The notes beneath the pieces are model-generated. The model saw only the letters and a list, made by a program, of their open reading frames with translations, searched no databases and was not told the DNA's origin. From Larimichthys crocea (Eukaryota; Chordata; Actinopteri; Sciaenidae): 64,000 bases of DNA. The translations under genes and the position numbers were made by a program. Location: positions 14,233,157-14,297,156 of the forward strand of contig NC_040018.1 in NCBI RefSeq assembly GCF_000972845.2, in the 5' to 3' direction. This document shows, piece after piece, positions 43,481 through 57,100 of the stretch. How positions within the stretch are numbered: the stretch's first letter is position 1; each line of letters begins with the position of its first letter.

Positions 43481-46400
43481 TTACAGTTTGACCAACACAT
43501 CCAGGTCTACACTGCATGTACTTAGACTGTCGCACACATACCTGTCAGAATGGGTTGATAAAGCTTGATTAAACTACAGAAAACTCAGAAGCAGAATGAC
43601 TTGTGCTGATTGTCATAACCTCATTGTCTCCTCATGGTCATTTTGAAATACAGTTAAGACTTTCCTTTTAGAATTGCCTGTGCATGATCAGAGTAGGATC
43701 ACGCAGAGGATTTAACGTCGCACTAAATCACAGACGCTGAAGTTTACTTTATATAATTTACGAGTGCCATCTGATCAAACACAGGTCATCTTCAACATTA
43801 CAAACGACAGCAAGGCAACTATTCATCTTAGTCTTTTATTATCCTGGTACTTCTAATCAGGTTGAATGTCCCTCGTCTATAAGGCATTTTGTTATATATA
43901 TATATATCACCACATACATTATGTGACTGTAATGTGAAAGGCTACATACATTATTTGGTCATTTATGTAAATAGATGAACATTGAAATCAACACAAATGA
44001 GTAACCTCCCATATTCACAAACACCTTCCTTTTGCTTGTATGATTTTAGGTGAAATATAAACATAATGGGCCGTAGAAATGATGTTCTTAGGGGTAGTTG
44101 ATAAGATTTTTTACTTTGCCTAACTTTTCAGTCCACACTATACATGCACCACAAAGTAAAATCTGGGAGTTTTATATTGCATTAAAGAAAATGTCTCCCT
44201 TTAGATTGTTCAGCAGTCTGGATGTGTGTCTCATACAACAAGAATGAACATTTCCCTCTGCTACATAGATGACAACACTCAAGCCTTATAAAGCAGCCTT
44301 TCCCCTGTTTTGTTTGTAAAAGTTTGAGCATATTTGAAAAGTTGTGTAGTTAAATGACAGACTCTGACCTGGAAAAACAACTACCTGAATTAGAGGTGCA
44401 CCTACACCATTTTTGTTTTTGCTGATTAGGTTGAGTACCAGTGTTGTCTACATATTTTCTTCTGTACTTTGTAGAAAAAAAACACCTCAGTTGGACATCC
44501 ATCTATCGCTCTAATTCAGATCTTGCTCATCATCCTTGAGCTGTGTGCTGGTACTCAGGCCTGTGTACTGGTAGCCTTTTGTCTGGTATAGGTGTACCAC
44601 TAACCTGAATATATCAAATTGCAGCAAAGTTCTATTGACGTGGTACTATATATATATATATTTTTTTTTTTTTTCAAACAAATGTACTCCTTCATTTTGA
44701 GCCAGAACATTTAAACAGCCCTTTCATACTTTTACAAATTTATGTTATTCAGCTGGCTTCTGCCACCGCTGCCACCTTGAGATAATTCTTTTGGCCATCA
44801 TTCAGTTTTTTTTTTAAATGTACCCAAAGAACAATAGCACTCTTGCACAATTTATGTTCTGTATAAAATGAGGTATGTTTCTCTTCTGTTAGTGCATATC
44901 AATGTTAACAGTGCAAAACCAATTACAACGACTATTTGTTCAACGACCACCTTTTCAAAACACTAATTTTACAGCATTTACCCCACCATCACTTTTACAA
45001 GGCATACAAGAAACCACTTTGAGACACTGAACACACAATATCCTTCTGATCAATTCATCTTAGGAACTAGGGTGAAACGAACACGTTACAACAAAAATAT
45101 CAAATTCTGGTAATAATGACTAGGGATAGCAAGCTAATGCACAGTAGTAAATCTGAAATAATATTATAAACATATAAACATAAAAATGTGTGGCATGTTT
45201 CACTCACACATACACCGACCAACATACATTTTTCATATCAACAGACTGCCCTAAGTGAAGTTTCATTTTTTTAAACTTCCACTGGAATGTTTAATCAGCA
45301 TGTTCACTTGACGGGCCGAGACATAAATGAGGTGAAACTCACAAAAAGACAGACAAGAAATAATAATAATAAAAATAAGAAAGCCTCCCCTTCTTGACTT
45401 CTTGCTATCAACTTATGATTATATGTGTTATTCTTCTGAACTGCATGGAAAAAGAAGTGCTAAATCCATAAAAAGTGTAATTAATAACAATGTTCCTTAA
45501 CCCTGTGCAAGGAGTTTTTTTTTTTTTCAGGTAGTCCAAGTTAACACAAGAGCAGCTTAATTCAGTTTCTTTTAGTGTGAAGTTCAAACACGAGGGTCTT
45601 AAATAATATAGTGTTAAGTCCTTCAAAGTGTCAAAATAGTCGTGGTGTGTATACATACAAGGATACTTAAAAGTTGTGACTGAGAAAGTGACTACAGGCC
45701 GAGGAACTGTGCCGATACATAAAAGACACTCAAGGATATGTCCCTTCAGAAAAGGCCTGAGAGTATTTCTGGTGTTCATGTGAAAAAAACGCATGGATTG
45801 TCTCATTCTGGTATTACACCTATTTCCTTTTGTCCTATAAATTATATTGAAATGTTGTAAGGCGTTTTATATATATATACAAAACGTAGCCTTGTTAGGG
45901 CCAACCAAACAAGGAGCTCAGACTCTAGCCATCACATAAAGCCCATTAGAAAGGCTTCCTACAAAGTAGGTAGCCTGCTGCCTCCATGTAATCATTCTGT
46001 CCTGACAATTAATTCGTTCTCACTGAACAAAATAACTGAGACCACTTTACAAGCACTGCAGATGACCTCCTATGACAACTGTCTCAGTCTGTAACAGAAG
46101 ACTTGAGTCAAGGCATCCAATTGGAATGTATAGATAGAAAAGTTTCTCAGGAGGCAGTCCCATGGTACAATAATGGCACAAACCACTAGCTAAATCCATT
46201 ATAAGAATGCATTAGGTAAATATGTACATCATGTGTTTGCACGCTCAATGCAGCAGCGAAATGCACACAAGTTAAAAGGTGACATCACAGAACTGCAGTA
46301 TTCAGAATGAATGTCCTATGCTCCCCCTGGTACAGCTCAATTTGTGAACTTTCACTATCAGGCCTTAAATTCCACAGACCACATCTGAATTTCCCCTTCG

Positions 46401-47841
46401 AGGGCTGGTGTCAGTTTCTACAACATGAAACAAATGAAGTTTCAAACATTGTGAAGAGTTAAAACACCTGTTTGGATTTGGGGTTTGCATTCAGGTTTTT
46501 TTGTGGATAAGCTATCACATGTTCACTTTTATAATTTAGATGTAAATGACTGAATTCTATGGCATTTCTTTTCAAAAACCAAGCTGCAGTGTAACTTCTG
46601 CATCCACGACCTAACAGAGGAGATCATGATAGTGACTGCACGCACACTGCATCTCTTCAGGAAGTTGCCAGAAGAGACTGCGAGAATGAAATATGACCTT
46701 TCAAAACTACCATACACTCTAAAGTGGGTGCCATCTAATACAAATCTAATCTGCCAAATGCTTGTTGTGTCTCACGTAGAAACTAAATCAGATTCAGACA
46801 GAAATTCCTCAGTTAAAATCTGAAACCCAAACATAGTTTTTGTGAAATTGAATCATAACATAAAAGACATTAAATGTCTAAATTTGTAGCTTATCTAATA
46901 CAGCATAAAAGTTTTGGCTATATCCAAATTTAAAATTGTTACATCAGCGATCCTCAGTAAATGAAACATGTACACCACACGCCATTAGACCATGTAGCAC
47001 ACGTACACTGTACACGCCATACACATGAAAACAAACACAATCACATTCAAACAGAGCAGAATACAACACTGCCATACTCTGGTAAGGCAAATCTTAACAG
47101 GACAAGCTGTGATGAGTTATGTTAGGTAGCTACAGTATCTGGCAGCTATCTGGCATTAATTAACCATTAGGTACATAGCGTTTTTCGGAGGGGACACAAA
47201 TAGTGTTACATTGATTTGCAACAGGCAATATTATGAGAAAATCCCTCTCAGTTTACACACGCAGAAAAAAAAAACCTCTCCCAAAAACATAAATAAAATG
47301 TGAATCTTGGCATCTAACTTAAAAAAAAAAAAAAAAACGACTAAAACCAAAAAGGTGGGTCTGTCTATATCGCTTTGTAAATATTGATACGTAGAAAAAA
47401 AGCTTATAAGCTGCAAAAATGAAAAATGAATGATTTCTTTTTTTTTTTTTTTAAAGAACATAGTGAGAGGGCGACGCTTTGTTTTCTTCAGATTATGTCT
47501 TTTGCTATAAAACATACCACCCCAAATAAACTTGACCCCACATCACAAATATAGTGCACTGTGCAACTTGTAACAAAGTTTGGCCGACTCTATGAAAGAT
47601 ACGGGGTAGTTGTCGTTGTTGTGTCCCTGCCTCTGATGTCCAGGTTCCACTGAGGATAGAGGATAGCAGGCACCAGTGGTTTGGGAACAGCAGATCCTCC
47701 GTTAGTCTTGTCGCGCCTCTCCTCAAACGTCTCCTTCCCTTGTTTGCTGTCAAGTGGGGGCTGCGCATTGTGTGTCCAGTCCATGGAGAAACAGATGCTG
47801 TCCCCTTTCTCACAGATAAGCAAATGCACAAAACACTCATA

Positions 47842-47915
<74 letters not shown>

Positions 47916-47920
47916 ATATG
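43461..47920 (-). other. Probable long MINDY2 3' UTR
   Basis: AT-rich minus-strand sequence downstream of the MINDY2 stop codon. An antisense AATAAA is at 43835-43840, only about 375 bp from the distal SLTM signal. No other gene was recognised. It includes (TA)n runs near 43895-43907 and 44648-44661 and poly(A/T) runs near 47320 and 47440. Mammalian MINDY2 also has a very long 3' UTR. The length here is inferred. Confidence 0.45.
47849..47912. repeat. (CA)n microsatellite just after the MINDY2 stop codon
   Basis: A 64-bp (AC)n tract with a few GC interruptions. It sits about 9 bp beyond the MINDY2 stop codon (47923-47921), so the transcript carries a (GU)n tract at the very start of its 3' UTR. 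Confidence 0.9.
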
Positions 47921-48103
47921 TTACAAAATAACACATTTGTCTTTATCCTTCGATTCTTTCTTGGGTTTGCGCTCTCCGCTGGAGGACTGTTTTCCCGGGC
48001 TGGGTGTGGATCCAGCTGCTGCTGCCGTCCCCGCGCCGGCTGCTGCTGCTCCTCCTACTCCTCTGTCCGCCTCGTCTCCCTCGGCAGGCTCCTGCTGGCC
48101 CTG
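47921..48103 (-). CDS. MINDY2: MINDY2 last exon: basic tail and CaaX-type CVIL
   Basis: It encodes GQQEPAEGDEAD, an Ala/Gly stretch and ERKPKKESKDKDKCVIL, then stop. The last four residues CVIL are a CaaX box with Leu at the end, the geranylgeranylation-type signal, preceded by a polybasic run. Human MINDY2 ends identically, so membrane attachment is plausible (inference). Confidence 0.92.
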   Translation of the reverse strand, partial: QGQQEPAEGDEADRGVGGAAAAGAGTAAAAGSTPSPGKQSSSGERKPKKESKDKDKCVIL

Positions 48104-51100
48104 CTGCATAAACAAAAAGCTGAGTATTAATATCTGGGTGGAAGACAAGGAAAATTGTATAGGATTGAAAAAAAAAAAAACACACACATAACACACTGTG
48201 AGAGATGAATTAAATGTTTATAAAGAAATGTGGAAACTATTTAATCTATAGGGTTATGTTTGAATATAAATATAATAGGATGCATTGTTTACAATATTTA
48301 GGTATTTGTAAAACACCTAAATCATTTTTTCAGATTTTTATATGCTGTATTTCTTGGAAAAAAAATAACAGTAAATAGATTCTTTCATGTCCATAAGACT
48401 GTTGGGTACAACAAAACCATCTCATTATAGTTTTACATCAACTCTCTTACACTTCTAGAAAGAACAAGGTGTTTATCTTGTGTTTTGTCTTGTCATATAT
48501 TAATTAGCCTCTCTTCTGATTAACTGTTTTCTGAATGACATACGGTCAGGCCAACCACAAGTAATTAATTGCAGCCTGCCTGGCCAGGTCGGTGGGTAGG
48601 CTGTGTTGGGGCAATTGACTGAGGGCAGTCACTGTATAGTTGTGACATCACAACCTTACAGAAAGGACTTCTGTAAGGCTTGTTTAAAGACACTGTTTCT
48701 GAATACTGCATGCATTTCTCTGGGTTGACCTTTTTAATATGTATTTAATAAGTATTTATATAGCACCTAGATCTGCTTTCCAGTTAAAAAAGGAAATCTC
48801 ATTTTCTACAATATGGGCCCTTTAAAAGAAGAAGAAGGATAAAGACCCAAAGGCTTCTTTAAAAAGTGCATCATTTAATCAATGCACTGTTTATCCTCTT
48901 TAATAGCTCAAACTCTTTGATGCAGACATTCATCTGTTTCCAACAGGCAACATATTCCCTCTGTGCTATATTAAATGGCCCACATTTGTTCAAAGTCTTA
49001 CGTCTCCTCCCTCCCCACCTGTGCTTGTACTGCAGCAGCAGCCACCGCCGCTGCCGCCTGCTCCTGCTCTTGCTCCTGGTAGTACTGGGAGGCTCGTCGG
49101 TCCTCCTCCTCCTGAAGCTTTTTTGCCAGCTCTAGGTCGCTGATGCCCTCGGGAAGTTGCTCCCACTGTAGGTCCTGGCTTTGCTGCTCCTGCTGCAGTG
49201 ACAGCGCCATCAGATAGTCCTGGCACACATGAACACACCGATGAGAGAAAAAAAGAAAAAAAAGATGAAGATTTACGAGCAAAGCTGTCAATGTGATGCT
49301 TAACTATACTGATTATGTAACAGCTGCGCTCCCTCAGGTCATTCCTCAGTGTTTACTGCACACAGACCAGTCCACATGCAACTACAGCTCCTTACTTATT
49401 AACTGAGCCATTGGTGTCTGCGTTCATTCATTTCCATTTGTTGCATAATAAGTTGTAGTGCAGTTAACAAAACGTACAGTGTTATATTCAGTATCTTCCA
49501 TTATCTCATGTACCTTGTTACTAGAAAGATCCAATTACCCCTCTGGGATCATTACAGGTTTTCTCCGGTCTAAATGAATGTATTATGAGAAAAAATGCCT
49601 TATTAGATTTTTCTCACCATCCCAATCTTGTAGATTGAACGGCTTGGCCTGAGTAAGCAAGGAAAATAAAAGTCTTTGTGTGTGGGAGCAAGGCAGACAA
49701 TTTGTTGGCGAGCTCTGTGTCTGGACCTCTCTGGCCAACCAATGAGACAGCTGTGAAACCAGTAAGAATGCCCAAGGGACATATACCAAATTCATTGGGG
49801 GCCAGTGTGGAGACTGAGCGGTAGAGCAAAGCATGGGAGAGAACAGAGGGGGGCCATGAAACACTCTAAAGTGCTTTTCAGGCTTGTGTGTGTCTACAAA
49901 GCAGGGTACAGGGAGCTATAATACATCTAATATTGAGTAATTACTTTCACTTTTTTATAAGCTTGGGCTGGTGCACGGTTCATTGTATTCTGGTGTTTCC
50001 AAAGATTTGATTTCGTGTTTTGTTTCTTTTTCTCTCAGTGTTCCTCCAATGAGTCTCTAATTTCTGTAGACGACCTTAAAAACAGGTTTGCCAGAGAGAC
50101 TGAAGACCAGCATGGGTATTACAGGTCTTGTATTTCAACTTGGCTTTTGTGGTACACTACTGGTATGAAAAAGCACGTCATGATTAAGCACGTCATGGTT
50201 CGTGGAGTGGATAATTGCTGGTTCTGCTAGTCTTGCCTGCATCAGTGCTCAGACCTGGTCTATCTGATCCTGCTGGCCCCGGTACACAGTCTCTGGATCA
50301 GATGGAGGCCGCAACCGGAACTCGGAGTCGCAGAAATTGCCGTCTCCGTCGACGTTGTGCAGACTTTCCCAGACGACCTTCTCCTCTGTCAGGAAACCTT
50401 GGTCTGTAACCAGGAGGTACAGCTGGCCCTAGGAAACATCCACATACACATTACATACACACATCTTATCAGTGTCACACTATATACACACACCCCTACA
50501 CGCTCTGTATATGGTTGTTTTGGCTGTCATGACGCTTTGTCTGAGGGTTATAGGTGATACACGCAGCTTTGCTTACATTGGCAACCACAGAGTGCTATTC
50601 ATAATAAAAGTAAGCAGGCTCCACTTCCCCTCCTGTAGATAACAGGAAAGGTCTGTTCGGGCTGGAGTGATATGAAGAGCCAGCTGTGGGCAAGAGGCTG
50701 GTAGAGATGAGATGCAGTCAGGCATGTGCTGAAGGCACATCATGATTGATTAAATATGTGTATATATCTGTGTTGCATAAATATGTAGCTCATGTGTTTC
50801 ATCAGTCTGAAAAAATCTGTAATGTAGTTTGTAGTGTGAACACTGAGGAGTTGATAGCAAGTTATTTTTCTTAATCTACTGCAAATAAAAACTACAACTG
50901 TTGAACACATTCAATTCAGTTTTTCTTATATAGCATCAAATCATAACAGAAGTTATCTTATGTAAAGCAGGTCTCAACTGTACTCTTTGTAATAGTATTT
51001 ACAGAGACAACAAAACAATTTAACAATTCCAACCATGAGCAAGCACTTGCCGTCGGTGGCAAGGAAAATATTTTTTAAAAGTAGAGCAAGCAATTTAAAT

Positions 51101-54100
51101 ATTTCTTAGGGAATAGCCCGCAGACGGGCTTTTAATTAAAACAAATGTAAGATGTTAAGCTCACAGACAAAACATATGAAAGTCAGTTTAAGACCACAAA
51201 GGTAGTTTTGCTGTTATCTGTACAAATGTTATCAAAAAACAAAACAGAAAATAATCTCCCTTTACATGGTGGAGGCTTGTGTCAAAATACCCAATAAAAT
51301 CTTACATGTAAAAACACAGTAATTGTTCCTGTAAACAGAAAAGACTTCAGAGTAGGGACAGCAAATAACACACCCTGTCCTATTAAAGTCACTGCAATTT
51401 CCATAGTAAGCTCCATGACACGACTGTCAGTCTAACTCATGCAAATAAAGTGAACAGTTTCCGTAAAGTACTTTTTTTTTTTTTTTTTAGTGTTTACCTT
51501 GTACTTGATCATGGTGCTGAAGTGGTTATTCCTGAAAAAGACACAGAGCTCTCCCTCCTGTACGGTGGATGTGAGCTCACACAGGCCGTGGTACGTCAGC
51601 TGAGTGGCTGTGCTGTTCAGGAACTGCTCTGCCACGATGCCTAGGACGAGAGAGGGAGGAAGAAACATACCGGAAAACAGAGAAGGGGGAATTAACTCTG
51701 TGATACATACATGAAGCCACGAAGGGTCTTACTTGATATTTTATTGTATCATGCTTTTAGTCTCTCTGTTTTGCCTCACCTATCTCTTGCCTGTTGACCT
51801 GTGTGGAACTACATTAGTTTTGAAGATAAGTAGTTATTTAGCTTTAGCTTTGTTACTCAAAACTCTTTAAGATTTACAAATATTTTCATCGTTAGTCCTC
51901 AGACCACTGGATGAGTCATCTGCACGACAATCAAAAAGTGATCCGTACTCACTCATGAACATAGGTCACTATTTGGAAAGCATTTCGGAAAACCCTGCTG
52001 TAATGTCTGCAGCAGCTATTTGAAAGCTCTGACTCTGACTGTGCTGCTGGAAGTGTTCATAGTTACTATAGTGAACTCAATATAGGCTGAGAGACAGATG
52101 GCGAGAGACATCTGTAAGGCAGAACATTCAATTTGGAGCTAACACACACAGACTGTGAGTGATACTCAAACAGACAAGGAGGCAGCCTACCCTAAAATGA
52201 GCCACAACTTTTAGAGATAGATGGAAAAGAAACTATTGAACGCTCACTATTAAATATTTAAGTGCACTGAAGCATGACAGGAAAACATAGAGATTTTTTG
52301 TTTTCTCACAATTATATCAGTCCGTATAAAGTGGTTGCTAATTCATCTCTTCAAGCGGTGATGTGTAACATCAGCGTCAAACCATTTTCTATGCTACAGC
52401 TGCAGAAATACAACAGAAAGGAGTGAACCTCTCATATCAAACTCATCAACTGAGGTCTTAATGTGTTCACTTGGCAGCAGCCCAGCAGACAACTACTCAG
52501 GAAGCTCAATGTTGAAAGTTCCTGAGAGCTGGCAAGAAAACTGTGAGCTGCGCAAGTAGTCGAACTGATGAGTAGCCACATGTATGTGCTGTGCTATATA
52601 TCTCATATAGTTAGTGACACTGAATTAATGCTGTACTTGTGCAAAGACGTAGTATAAAATTAAAAGAAAATGCCTGACTTTGTTTCCTTTTCTCACCCCT
52701 GAGCAAACAGGGAGGATGAGGGGGAGTCAGGAGTGGGATCAGGCAGGTCAGAGAGTAGAAAGAGTGATGAGGAAGCACTCACCTTCCCCTGCCAGCTCGC
52801 TGTTGTCTGACTGTTTGCAGGATATTATCTTCTCTACCAGCTGGTTGTAACTGCAGTTGCCCACTGCCTTGACAATGTCATGCATCTGCAAACAAAGATA
52901 AAAACTGTGGGAAAGAACATTCGGCAGACTGTTTTACAGAAAAACACAGCAGGTTTACAAAAAATGTGTAACAGAGAGCAAAACTGTCTTGACAAGGGGT
53001 TCATACTGATCATATTACTGCGACATAAGATCCCTTTTTGGTACAGTTGAACTGAACTCAGGTGCATTTAACCATTTTTTAACTTTATTCTTTTTACTTG
53101 AACATTCAATCAAACAGCTGCATGTAGAGCACCTAAACAGTTACTGTTAGTTTGTGGTGGCAATGCAAACTGAACCAACCAGAGGTATGTCCTGCGCTAG
53201 ATATGCAGTATGAATTCAAAACCTCAATAACCTTCATGCTGACTGTGAAAACTGTCAAGGAAGCGATCTCCTATATAATCATCCAAAACTATCGGGTAAC
53301 CATGATAACACGTATACTTGGTACTTAAGTGAGCAAAATGTAGAGCCACTACTGTCTCCACCCCATTAGGTACAAGACGTCAGGTTTTCTTCCTGTTTCC
53401 AGATGCCGTTTGTTTCAGTCACATACATTCAACAAGTCAACATTTTTTCATATTAAACATATTCCCAATGTAACTATTTGCATGAAATATAAACTTAACT
53501 ACACAGATGAAGAAATCGGACCATTCCAATTCTTCCAATCCAATGTGCAATAAAGTGGAATGACACATAAAAAAGTATTGAACACAGCAGAAAAAAGCAC
53601 CAAACTGACTGATTCAGACTGATTACTTCTCCAACCTGTGCTAATTAGAATCAGCTGTACTTCCTCTCTTTTAAAACGGGTTACCCAACACTGAATGCAA
53701 GTAAACAATCCATTTGTTACTAAGCTATCACACAACAAACATCTCAAGATGAGTAGAGGCAAAGAGCTTTCCAAAGACCTTTGTAACAATATTGTTGATC
53801 TGCACATCAATGGCACTGTTTACTGATGGATTTCTAACTGCTCCAATAAGCACCATTGCGGCCATTATTAGCCCTAAGTAGAGGGAACATCACTCAATCA
53901 TCAACCGACCACAGACGAGAGCTCCTTACAGGATTTCCAACTAGGCAGTCAGAAAGTTAGTCAGAAGAGCAGCACAAGAGACAAGGGGACCACTTGAAAA
54001 GGTTCAAGGAGGACCTAGAAGTAGCAGGTACAATTGCTTCAGAGAAAACAAAAATGCAATGCACTCCACCGCCATGGACTCCATAACTGAAGAAAATGCA

Positions 54101-57100
54101 TGTTAAAGCTTGTTTGATGTTTGCTACACAACATTTGGAGAACACTGCTGATTCTGCTCAGACGAGGCAAAAATCTAACATTTCGTGTAGGTCTGACTCA
54201 CTCAATCACCAGACTTAAACCAAATAGAACATTTGTGGAAAGGAATGAAAATCCAAGACCAACGGGTTCTTCACAGTTTAGATTTAGTCTGGATGGAGAA
54301 ATGGGCCAAAAGACTTCTGCACCAAGCATTTAATAAAATTCAGTTTAGTGTGTTCAACACTTTTCCCTTTGCCATTCCACTTTATTGCACATAATTTTTA
54401 ATTTTTAATGGTTTGGAAATGAAGTTTTATTGAGTCTGGTCAAAATTGCATGTGAAAAGCTACACTGGAAATATGTTGACGTGTTTAATACTTATTTCCC
54501 CCCACAGTATGAGGTTACGTTTCAATTGTGACTAATAATGCTCATAAATCAGCTATTTATTTCCGAGCTCTTTGTGACACAAGTGAAGATAAATGAACTC
54601 ATAAAGGTCAATTAAGTTCAGTAAAGCTCAGTCACCACAGTAAGATAGAAATTAATTTGCCTTGTTTGAAATAATTTATGGTGAATACAAAACAGACAAA
54701 AGCTAGAAGGCAACAATGAGCCTGAACTACAGGTGTCAACATGACCAAAAAGTTGGTATTTTAGTATTTGTAGTGAATTCAAAAGAGATGTATTGAGGAT
54801 ACACAGGAGGACAATAACACAAGTTGGTTTCAGGGAAGTGAAGAAAGAACAGTAGTAGAAGTCAGGTTCATCTCACCTGGGGGTCAACCAGCCAGCCATG
54901 GTAGAGAGGGATGTCCAGCAGATCAAACACAATGCATTCTGGGGTGTACTCAAACACTCGCACCCCTGTGAACTTCACGTTCACATCCAGACCTGTCTGC
55001 AGCTTGTGTAACACCGCCATGGCATCGCTCATGTTCTAGGAGACAAGGAGAACAACGGTTCATATTTTTATGAAAAACTGCAATAACAATGCAGCAGAGG
55101 GATTTAACAAAGTGAAGTGGAGGTCTACCCAAACAAATCTCTTTAAAAAAAGAAGATATTTTTGCCTGTGTGTTGATAACCACAAGCTGTGTCTGATCCA
55201 GCTGTTTTCATGCACTGTGAGCTGCCTTAACTTGTCAGTCAGCTTAGCTGGAGCTATTAGGGATTGATTTTTCTACCTTTACAAGACCATTAGCTTATTC
55301 CCGTGCAATATAAAAAATTGCTTCAACACACACTTGCCTTAATTCAGTTTTGTCAAATATTCCTGCTTTACAGTTGCTTCACTGTGACTTAAGTTGAGTG
55401 TTTTCATATTTACTGCACTTATTAGGTTTAGCTCTGCTTACTGTCAATCAGCCTTCAACCACAGGAAGAAATGTAAGTTTCTGCCAGGAAACCATTTGAT
55501 ATTAAATTTCTGTGTGAGCTCTCAGGCTCATCATTGTGACACATGATATTTCCCTTTGATATTATTACCAAGGAGTGGACAAAATATCAGGAACAGTGAA
55601 CAATATAATGAAATCCTATAGTCCTGCAATTAGCACTAGTTTGATTTTGGGGGCATTTTACTAGGCTTCATTAGGTCTAAAACTCTAGCCCACAAGGTCA
55701 TGCTGAAATGATTAGTTACATTTTAGTAGAGTCATGATTAAATTCTGGGGCCACTTTAAGGGTGTAGTCTGCCAACTTAGATTGTATTATATCGTACGTT
55801 GTTCCACAGAAATCAGCACCCACTTTCAAGGCTGAAACATTAAGTTAAAGAGTTCATCCTGCAGCTAATACCTCTAGTTGTGGCCACAATTAGTTGAGAG
55901 GGTCAGTATAGATTCTCAACAGAACAATTATACATTTAGGTAAAAATGATAGGTAGTGTTTTATTTGCTTATCTTTTGGTAAGTTACAAAATATCAATAA
56001 ATGACTTAAACCGTGTTGACTGCCTTTATGTCCAGATGATGGAAGATGACTCAGTGTAGCAGAAGGTATGCACTGACGTCACTTTTTCAGTGACGTCAAG
56101 GCTATGAACAGACTAAGCTGTGATGCCGGGAGGAAAAAAAAAACACAAGAATCTTAAAAAAGTGAAGCCCATCTGAACTTATAATGCCCCATACCAGATA
56201 TTAAAATGTAGACAGAAATTAAGCTTCCTGGTGCATCTCTTTTTAGCCTTCAACAGTCTGTAAGAACTTCCAGACTTCCAGAGTTTTCTGTGTGAACGTA
56301 GAGGCAGATGCTTTGATTGTATCAATTGCAGTTTCATTAAAATAAATCTACCACTAGGTTGATTAAAACCCACACAAAAAGTGTTTTAATTTGATTGTTT
56401 TTTTAAAATTGTATATGTCTTCTGCTGTATTTAAGTGGCCCAAACAGAACTGAGAAAACCATCAGAAATGTGTTATTCGAGGTAGTAAAATCAGAACTAA
56501 GTAATGTTCAACTGGCCACTAACTGTAAATGTTCGGTTGAAAGAATACAAGAACTATCCCTTTAATTACTTATCAGTTAGGATTTCATCAGCAGACCCAA
56601 CCATTTACTGTGCTGATACTTTATACACACAATCACTTTCATGTGAGGATGCCACATGTGTTACATGTACGCACGCACACACCTGAGAACCCCGCAGACT
56701 TAACTCTTTTGTTCTTCCTTAGAGCAATGTTTCCCAGCTGGCTCTGAACCTCTGTGCTGTTAAACTCTGATATCAAGATAAGTCTCACAGCTGAGCCCTA
56801 CAACTCTATTATGAGTGTGTGGTCATGGACAGTTCCATTTGATTTCAGCTCTTTTACAATAAACTTAAATCAAATCATCTTAATGATGTTGTATAAAACA
56901 TTACAAAATGAGTTATGGAAGTCTTTCGTCTGGTCTGACAATTTAGTTAGATTAGATTATTTCATATGTGATTCAGCATACATTTTCCATAATGTGTGAT
57001 AGACATTGTTGACATATTCTTATTAATACCATGATCAACTACAGCATATCGACCAGCTGGCTTAGACTCACTATTGGTCAAATTGTGAAAAAAAAAAAAA

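Noticed and set aside
47505..47936. Cys/Val-rich minus-strand open frame
   Set aside because: It is translation of the (CA)n microsatellite downstream of the MINDY2 stop codon.
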